A stretch of DNA of 64,000 nt from Prescottella equi (GTDB lineage Bacteria > Actinomycetota > Actinomycetes > Mycobacteriales > Mycobacteriaceae). The notes beneath the pieces were generated by a model that made no database searches, was not told the DNA's origin, and was given only the letters and a program-made list of their open reading frames with translations. Positions 58,333 through 64,000 of the stretch are shown one piece after another. Each line of letters begins with the position of its first letter. Position 1 is the stretch's first letter. The stretch spans positions 62,001 to 126,000 of the forward strand of contig NZ_LWTX01000005.1 of NCBI RefSeq assembly GCF_002094305.1. Direction: 5' to 3'. The translations under genes were made by a program, and so were the position numbers.

Positions 58333-58890
58333 CTATTCGGCAGCGGCGTCGGCGGGAGCCTCGGCGGCTCCACCCTCCGCAGCCTTCTTCTCCTGCAGCG
58401 CGGCGGCCAGACGGGCCACCTGCGAAGCGGGAGCATTGAACAGGCCGGCGGCCTTTGCCAAGTTGCCCTTCATCGCGCCGGCGAGCTTGGCCAACAGGAT
58501 CTCGCGGGACTCGAGGTCCGCGATCTGGTTGACCTGATCCACGGACAGCGCAGCGCCGTCCATGTACCCGCCCTTGATGACGAGTGCCTTGTTGTCCTTC
58601 GCGAAGGCCTTGATGGCCTTCGCAGCGTCGACCGGCTCGCCCTTGATGAATGCAATGGCGGTCGGTCCGACGAACAGGTCGTCAAGACCCTCGACGCCCG
58701 CCTCAGCGGCGGCACGCTTGACCAGGGTGTTCTTGGCGACGGAGTAGGTGGCACCCTCTCCGAGAGCGCGTCGCAGCTGCGTCAGACTCGTGACCGACAG
58801 ACCACGGTATTCCGTGATCACGGCGGCGGTCGAATCCTTGAACTGCTCGGTGATCTCTGCAACTGCAGAAACCTTCTCAGGCTTTGCCAT
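58333..58890 (-). CDS. rplJ: Ribosomal protein L10
   Basis: 185 residues from ATG 58890 ([17 protein letters not shown]); a longer frame reads into the leader and is rejected. The rRNA-binding ([20 protein letters not shown]) and C-terminal L12-binding helix ([14 protein letters not shown]) are present. Expression is likely controlled by the leader hairpin upstream. Confidence 0.98.
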   Translation of the reverse strand: MAKPEKVSAVAEITEQFKDSTAAVITEYRGLSVTSLTQLRRALGEGATYSVAKNTLVKRAAAEAGVEGLDDLFVGPTAIAFIKGEPVDAAKAIKAFAKDNKALVIKGGYMDGAALSVDQVNQIADLESREILLAKLAGAMKGNLAKAAGLFNAPASQVARLAAALQEKKAAEGGAAEAPADAAAE

Positions 58891-59120
58891 ACTTCGCCTC
58901 CTCTCGTGACAGTCGTTGTTCCACTTGGGGCCGTGACATGCAAAACGCCCCGGTGCAGGGCACACGGGGCGTACACGAGGAGATCCATCCATTCGGCCGA
59001 GGCCGAGCGCAGACAATCATCCCCCACCTCGTCCTCCTGCGTGGGCCGCCGGGCAATCCCGGACCTTCAACCGATCTCATCTCTGATCTCGGTGACCAAC
59101 GGTCTTTGGTAGAACATGTT
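58891..59120 (-). promoter_or_regulatory. L10 leader
   Basis: The region upstream of rplJ holds the attenuator at 58942-58972 and several GC-rich pairings of an L10 leader, the mRNA element bound by the L10-L12 complex for autogenous control. The upstream limit is approximate, and I did not fold it. Confidence 0.5.
58942..58972 (-). terminator. Attenuator hairpin in the L10 leader
   Basis: On the minus strand ACGCCCCGTG and the complementary CACCGGGGCGT-like arm pair around CCCTG and are followed by a T-run (TTTT, 58945-58942), a rho-independent terminator 52 nt before the rplJ start. Confidence 0.7.
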
Positions 59121-59339
59121 TCGGGGCGGAATTCGCATCTAGCACCGAACTCCAACGGAGACAGTACTGGAGGAATGCCCAGGACGCAAAACAGATCGAT
59201 CGCCTCCCCCGGTTGTGCGACTCAGCCCACGTCCGCGACCGGTTGGTCGGCGAAGAACGTGGGACTCGAACGCCGAAGGCCGGCACAGAGAAACTCTGTA
59301 CCGGCCTTCGATGTCGATCAGGTCGCGAGGAATCGCGAC
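59121..59339. other. Remaining rplA-rplJ intergenic space
   Basis: Apart from the rplA terminator, I see only GC-typical sequence with no good frame. It probably contains the rplJ promoter, which I could not place with confidence. Confidence 0.5.
59275..59311 (-). terminator. Terminator of rplK-rplA
   Basis: CGAAGGCCGGNACAGAG with its complement forms a 17-bp stem with one mismatch and a 3-nt loop, 29 nt after rplA. Confidence 0.88.
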
Positions 59340-60053
59340 TTACTCGCCGTCCTCGAGGAGGTTGCGGGTACGGTTCGGGTCCACCGGGATGCCCGGTCCG
59401 GTGGTGGTCGAAACCGTGACCTTCTTGACGTAGCGGCCCTTCGCCGACGACGGCTTCGCACGCAGGATCTCGTCCAGCGCCGCACCGTAGTTCTCGACCA
59501 GCTTGGCCTCGTCGAACGACGCCTTGCCGATCACGAAGTGCAGGTTGGCCTGCTTGTCGACGCGGAAGTTGATCTTGCCGCCCTTGATGTCGGCGACAGC
59601 CTTCGCGACGTCCGGCGTAACGGTGCCGGTCTTCGGGTTCGGCATCAGGCCACGCGGTCCGAGGACGCGGGCGATACGGCCGACCTTGGCCATCTGGTCC
59701 GGGGTGGCGATCGCGGCGTCGAAGTCGGTCCAGCCGCCCTGGATGCGCTCGATCAGATCCTCGGCGCCCACTGCGTCTGCACCGGCGGCCTCGGCCTCGG
59801 CGGCCTTCTCGCCGACGGCGAAGACGACGACGCGGGCGGTCTTACCGGTGCCGTGCGGCAGGTTGACCGTGCCGCGAACCATCTGGTCCGCCTTGCGGGG
59901 GTCGACGCCCAGACGAACGGCGACCTCGACGGTCGCGTCCATCTTGCTCGACGACGTCTCCTTGGCCAGCTTCGCAGCCTGCAGGGGGCTGTAGAGCTTG
60001 TCCGCGTCGATCTTCTCAGCGGCGGCGAGGTACGCCTTGCTGCGCTTTGCCAT
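59340..60053 (-). CDS. rplA: Ribosomal protein L1
   Basis: 237 residues with the L1 blocks ([50 protein letters not shown]). Organises the L1 stalk and represses its own mRNA in many bacteria. It follows rplK by 122 nt. Confidence 0.99.
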   Translation of the reverse strand: MAKRSKAYLAAAEKIDADKLYSPLQAAKLAKETSSSKMDATVEVAVRLGVDPRKADQMVRGTVNLPHGTGKTARVVVFAVGEKAAEAEAAGADAVGAEDLIERIQGGWTDFDAAIATPDQMAKVGRIARVLGPRGLMPNPKTGTVTPDVAKAVADIKGGKINFRVDKQANLHFVIGKASFDEAKLVENYGAALDEILRAKPSSAKGRYVKKVTVSTTTGPGIPVDPNRTRNLLEDGE

Positions 60054-60175
60054 TTCTTCTGTCCTTACTTCTCACCAGGGCCTACCCCGGTGAATGGTTC
60101 AGTTGTGGTGACGGGCCTGGCCGGCCCTCCCACAGGGAGGAGAAAACTCTGCGTCGCGGCAGAGTTTGCTGAGAA

Positions 60176-60610
60176 TCAGCCCTCGACCGTGATACCCATC
60201 GAGCGCGCGGTGCCGGCGATGATCTTCGCCGCGGCCTCGATGTCGTTCGCGTTGAGGTCTTCCTGCTTGGTCTTCGCGATCTCGCGCACCTGATCCATGG
60301 TCACGGTCGCGACCTTGGTCTTGTGCGGCTCGCCGGAGCCCTTCTGCACGCCGGCTGCCTTGAGCAGCAGCTTGGCGGCCGGAGGAGTCTTCAGCTTGAA
60401 GTCGAAGGTCCGGTCTTCGTAGACCGAGATCTCGACAGGGATCACGTTGCCGCGCTGGGACTCAGTCGCCGCGTTGTAAGCCTTGCAGAACTCCATGATG
60501 TTGACGCCGTGCTGACCGAGCGCCGGACCGACGGGCGGGGCAGGGTTGGCCTGACCAGCCTGGATCTGGAGCTTGATGAGCCCTGCGAGCTTCTTCTTCT
60601 TGGGGGGCAT
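60176..60610 (-). CDS. rplK: Ribosomal protein L11
   Basis: 144 residues ([20 protein letters not shown]) with the Pro-rich [20 protein letters not shown] hinge and the rRNA-binding C-terminal domain. Target of thiopeptides. It follows nusG by 77 nt. Confidence 0.99.
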
Positions 60611-60687
60611 CTTCGTTCCTTGTTCTTACTGGGTGTGTTTCTTGCGTACTGCGTGCAAGTTTGTGTGGGTACCCGGTTCGGGGACCG

Positions 60688-61509
<822 letters not shown>

Positions 61510-61544
61510 TCACATCGTTCGGAAACGCCGACATGCGTTCCCGG

Positions 61545-62033
61545 CTAGCCGAACAACCAGGAAATGCCCTTGCCGAACCCTATGTCGAGGAGGCTGATGA
61601 AGGTCACCATGAAAGCGACGAACACGAGCACGACACTGGTGTACGTGATCATCTGTTTGCGATTGGGCCAGATGACCTTGCGCAGTTCGGCAACGACTTC
61701 CCGCAGGAAGCGGCGAATCCGCTTGAAGATGTTCTCCGAGCGGGGCTTGTCTGCCTTGGAGGTCTTCGCGACGGGCTTCGACTCCGGAGACTTCACGGAG
61801 GAGGCGGCGACAGCCTTCTTTGCGGGCTGATCTTCGGTGGAGCTGCGGCGCGCGGCGCGCTTGCCACTGGGCTTGCCCGAGGGAACGACGCCCGCAGACG
61901 CTGCAGCCTCCGGAGCCTGGGATCCGCTCTGATCGGATCCGGCCGCGGGGCGAGAGCTCGCGCCGGCTTCGGAATCGCCGACGGCGCCTGGGTCCGTGGA
62001 CCCGGGAGTGCCGTCGTTGCGCTCGTCGCTCAC
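61545..62033 (-). CDS. secE: Preprotein translocase subunit SecE
   Basis: 162 residues from GTG 62033 (GAGAGG upstream). A long Ser/Pro/Lys-rich N-terminal extension precedes the conserved amphipathic helix (FLREVVAELRKVIWPNRKQM) and a single membrane helix (TSVVLVFVAFMVTFISLLDI). Part of SecYEG. It lies 59 nt before nusG. Confidence 0.97.
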   Translation of the reverse strand: MSDERNDGTPGSTDPGAVGDSEAGASSRPAAGSDQSGSQAPEAAASAGVVPSGKPSGKRAARRSSTEDQPAKKAVAASSVKSPESKPVAKTSKADKPRSENIFKRIRRFLREVVAELRKVIWPNRKQMITYTSVVLVFVAFMVTFISLLDIGFGKGISWLFG

Positions 62034-62063
62034 CGTCGTTCCTCTCAGTAGCCAGTCCGGGTG

Positions 62064-62136
<73 letters not shown>

Positions 62137-62251
62137 TTGGACGACCGATCGAACTGGTCGACCTATCCAGGATTACATGACTTGCGCGCCACCCCGTGGG
62201 CTGTTGCAACAGCACCGTTAGGCAGCGCGCAGCGCCTGAGTAACCCCAGAA

Positions 62252-62281
62252 ACTCTAGTGTACTTCAAAGCCCCGGAACAA
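62252..62281 (-). promoter_or_regulatory. Candidate promoter for trpT-secE-nusG
   Basis: TTGTTC (62281-62276) and TAGAGT (62257-62252), 18 bp apart on the minus strand, about 115 bp before the tRNA 5' end and just downstream of hadB. Confidence 0.45.
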
Positions 62282-62299
62282 ACCCAATCCGTCCGACAC

Positions 62300-62725
62300 T
62301 CAGGCCAAACGGACCGTTGCGGTGGCCCGTCCGAAGATCTTACGTCCTTCGGACCGCGCCACGATCGCGACTACTGCGGTCTTGCTTTCGGCGTCCACCG
62401 ACTTGATCTTGCCGGTGAACTCCACTTCGGCAGCCTTGTCGGCCGCCACGTACACCGGACTGGTGAACCGAACGTTGTATTCGGTCACCGCACCCGGATC
62501 GCCGAGCCAGGACGAGACGAATCCGCCACCGAGCCCCATCGTGAGCATCCCGTGCGCCACGACGTCCGGCAGGCCGGCGAGTCGGGCTACGTGGTCACTC
62601 CAGTGGATCGGGTTGGGATCGCCCGAGACGCCGGCGTAGTTGACGAGATTTCCGCGGGTCAGAGTGACGACGCGCTCGGGCAGTTCGTCGCCGACGGCGA
62701 CGTCCTCGAACCTACGGAGCGACAT
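62300..62725 (-). CDS. hadB: HadB, (3R)-hydroxyacyl-ACP dehydratase subunit
   Basis: 141 residues. The hotdog/MaoC catalytic loop is present: DPNPIHWSDHVARLAGLPDVVAHGMLTMGLG, giving the Asp/His dyad. HadB is the catalytic subunit of the FAS-II dehydratase that extends mycolic acid precursors. Its ATG overlaps the hadA stop by 14 nt. In M. tuberculosis hadC follows; here a tRNA gene follows directly. Confidence 0.93.
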   Translation of the reverse strand: MSLRRFEDVAVGDELPERVVTLTRGNLVNYAGVSGDPNPIHWSDHVARLAGLPDVVAHGMLTMGLGGGFVSSWLGDPGAVTEYNVRFTSPVYVAADKAAEVEFTGKIKSVDAESKTAVVAIVARSEGRKIFGRATATVRLA

Positions 62726-63260
62726 GCATCATCACATCCTTGACCGCGTGCGCGATGTTCTCGTCCACCTCACCACCGGAGCGAGCGACGAGCGTGGTCC
62801 AGGTGGTCTGGACCAGTTCGCCGTTCACGTCCGTGATGACGTTCTTGGTGACGATGATGTCACTGCCCGCGACCTGGCGGAACGACTCCAGGTACACGTC
62901 GCAGATCAATCGGTCGCCAGCCTTCAGCGGCCTGTGGAACACGAGGCGCTGATCGGTCTGCATGATCTGGCTCAGGTCGTAACCGGTCACGACCTCTTCG
63001 AACAGCTTGCGCTGCGCGAGCATCCCTACGATCGAGACGAAGGTCGGAGGGGCGATGAGGCCGTCGTAACCGAGGCCCTTGGCCGCTTCCTCGTCGTGAT
63101 GAGCGGGGTGATTGTCGAGTACCGCGCGGGCGTACTCGCGAACCTTCTCCCGGCCGATCTCGTAGAAATCGGAGACGCGGTAGTGATGTCCGACCATCGA
63201 GGCCGCGTGCGCGGCGGGGTCGGATATCACCTCGGCCTCTCTCACGACTGTCTCTGTCAC
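62712..63260 (-). CDS. hadA: HadA, (3R)-hydroxyacyl-ACP dehydratase subunit
   Basis: 182 residues with an N-terminal hotdog (HYRVSDFYEIGREKVREYARAVLDNHPAHHDEEAAKGLGYDGLIAPPTF) lacking the complete hydratase dyad, as expected for the substrate-binding subunit. It pairs with HadB to dehydrate 3-hydroxyacyl-ACP in mycolate elongation. Confidence 0.93.
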   Translation of the reverse strand: MTETVVREAEVISDPAAHAASMVGHHYRVSDFYEIGREKVREYARAVLDNHPAHHDEEAAKGLGYDGLIAPPTFVSIVGMLAQRKLFEEVVTGYDLSQIMQTDQRLVFHRPLKAGDRLICDVYLESFRQVAGSDIIVTKNVITDVNGELVQTTWTTLVARSGGEVDENIAHAVKDVMMHVAP

Positions 63261-63346
63261 AGCGAATACCTGCCTGCCCTGTTGACGCGAACCTCGTTAG
63301 GGCAGTCTGACAGTGAACCTAACGCGCGAGCGCCGACTCCGAGAAA

Positions 63347-63514
63347 CTACTTGGACTCGCGGTGCGACTGGTGGGTTCCGCAGTTCGGGCAGAACTTCTT
63401 CAGCTCGAGGCGGTCGGGGTCGTTGCGGCGGTTCTTCTTGGTGATGTAGTTACGGTGCTTGCACACCTCACAGGCCAAGGTGATCTTCGGCCGAACGTCA
63501 GTCGAGGAGGCCAC
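63347..63514 (-). CDS. rpmG: Ribosomal protein L33, zinc-binding form
   Basis: 55 residues from GTG 63514, too short for many callers. It has two zinc-binding CxxC pairs ([17 protein letters not shown] and [15 protein letters not shown]), the C+ type. It lies between tRNA-Met and hadA, as in M. tuberculosis rpmG2. Confidence 0.96.
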   Translation of the reverse strand: MASSTDVRPKITLACEVCKHRNYITKKNRRNDPDRLELKKFCPNCGTHQSHRESK

Positions 63515-63577
63515 GGGGACGCCTTCTTTCGCGTGAATCTGATCAGAGAGAGATCAGGGTGGATCATTCGTCTTGTG

Positions 63578-63650
63578 TAGCGATGGCCGGACTTGAACCG
63601 GCGACACAACGATTATGAGTCGTTTGCTCTACCAACTGAGCTACACCGCC
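63578..63650 (-). tRNA. metT: tRNA-Met (CAT anticodon)
   Basis: 73 nt on the minus strand: acceptor GGCGGTG paired (with two G-U) to CATCGCT, D-arm AGCTC...GAGC, anticodon loop CTCATAA, T-arm GGTTCAAGTCC. Elongator type, since the initiator features are absent. Confidence 0.95.
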
Positions 63651-63695
63651 TCGGTGTCGAGTGTCGCGCGAAGCCGGCGACACCACAATCCAGCG

Positions 63696-63768
63696 AGCCC
63701 CCTGACGGAATCGAACCGTCGACCTTTTCCTTACCATGGAAACGCTCTGCCGACTGAGCTAAGGGGGC
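63696..63768 (-). tRNA. thrT: tRNA-Thr (GGT anticodon)
   Basis: 73 nt on the minus strand: acceptor GCCCCCT/AGGGGGC, anticodon loop ATGGTAA, T-arm GGTTCGATTCC. First in the thrT-metT-rpmG-hadAB order. Confidence 0.95.
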
Positions 63769-63866
63769 GTGGCTGTCCCGCGCATCTCTGCGCGCTGAAG
63801 CCTCCAGAAGATTACACAGACCTTCGCCCGAGACACAAATTGCCTGGTCACGTGACATAACGTGGG

Positions 63867-63903
63867 CCGTGGTGGCGCACGATTCGGTCGCGCGCCACCA
63901 CGG
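63867..63903 (-). terminator. Terminator of the right-edge gene
   Basis: Perfect 12-bp stem CCGTGGTGGCGC with its complement and a 13-nt loop, 6 nt after the aldehyde dehydrogenase stop on the minus strand. Confidence 0.8.
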
Positions 63904-63908
63904 GCGGG

Positions 63909-64000
63909 TCAGGTCAGGCTCGGCGGCATCGCGTCGAGCAGGACGGTCTTCGCCTCCAGGTACGGCTGCAGGCCCTCGAGACCGCCCTCGCGCCCCATTC
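63909..64000 (-). CDS. Probable aldehyde dehydrogenase, C-terminal end only
   Basis: About 30 codons enter from the right edge and end at 63909. The frame reads GREGGLEGLQPYLEAKTVLL followed by a short tail, which resembles the end of NAD-dependent aldehyde dehydrogenases (GRE-G-G-EG-xxYLExK). Only the last residues are visible, so the call is tentative. Confidence 0.5.
   Translation of the reverse strand, partial: MGREGGLEGLQPYLEAKTVLLDAMPPSLT

Noticed and set aside
59114-59127. KstR-like sequence TAGAACATGTTTCG before rplJ
   Set aside because: The last conserved A is missing, the palindrome is broken, and a ribosomal protein operon is an unlikely KstR target.
59240-59275. tRNA-like GGGACTCGAAC near rplA
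   Set aside because: It resembles a tRNA T-arm, but no acceptor, D-arm or anticodon arm can be drawn around it.

Overview
The window is high-GC actinobacterial chromosome from a mycolic-acid genus, most likely Rhodococcus or a close relative. The evidence is a mycofactocin locus, the mycolate dehydratase genes hadA/hadB, a full mkl-yrbE-mce lipid importer, DUF3558 lipoproteins, and the gene order thrT-metT-rpmG-hadA-hadB-trpT-secE-nusG-rplK-rplA-rplJ-rplL-mkl...rpoB-rpoC...rpsL-rpsG-fusA-tuf...mft, which matches the Mycobacterium tuberculosis backbone around Rv0634-Rv0697. I see no phage, insertion sequence, CRISPR array or rRNA. Gene names taken from mycobacterial counterparts are family-level calls made by reading the sequence, not database results.

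Layout, left to right. (1) 1-6.1 kb: mycofactocin genes. Leftward are mftA, mftB, mftC, mftD and a partial OYE/FadH-type flavoenzyme that runs off the left edge; rightward are mftR and the methyltransferase mftM. (2) 6.2-10.6 kb: kshB (steroid 9-alpha-hydroxylase reductase) behind a KstR-type box, an SPW membrane protein with a TetR regulator, a MurI-like racemase, and an Rv0688-like ferredoxin reductase behind a second KstR-type box. (3) 10.7-13.9 kb: a tightly overlapping Asp23/Gls24 envelope operon ending in a pentapeptide-repeat gene. (4) 13.9-15.2 kb: a SnoaL-like gene and a LysR regulator. (5) 15.3-20.0 kb: the str operon rpsL-rpsG-fusA-tuf. (6) 20.0-22.2 kb: two DUF3558 lipoproteins, a TetR gene and a 44-residue acidic peptide gene behind IdeR-type iron boxes. 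(7) 22.2-31.5 kb: an acyl-CoA carboxylase/dehydrogenase catabolic operon like Rv0971c-Rv0976c. (8) 31.6-38.2 kb: mostly accessory genes (MarR/MFS pair, quinone reductase, FprB, acyl-ACP thioesterase). (9) 38.3-46.3 kb: rpoB-rpoC. (10) 46.3-57.7 kb: a ten-gene import operon (mkl, yrbEAB, mceA-F) plus two Mce-associated genes. (11) 57.8-63.8 kb: L7/L12-L10, L1-L11, nusG, secE, three tRNAs, hadB-hadA and rpmG. (12) The right edge cuts the 3' end of a probable aldehyde dehydrogenase gene.

How the parts fit: the housekeeping backbone (transcription, translation, mycolate elongation) is interleaved with lipid and steroid functions, namely Mce import, KshB, the carboxylase/dehydrogenase operon and mycofactocin, a redox cofactor for nicotinoprotein dehydrogenases. 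The least explained item is the iron-box-controlled 44-residue peptide, whose size, acidity and lack of a signal peptide recall the tiny cell-wall channel peptides of Corynebacterium. Other leads are the mkl-mce operon with an inverted repeat inside its promoter, the pair of KstR-type boxes, the acyl-CoA operon of unknown substrate, and a 15-bp repeat that multiplies start codons in a lipoprotein gene.
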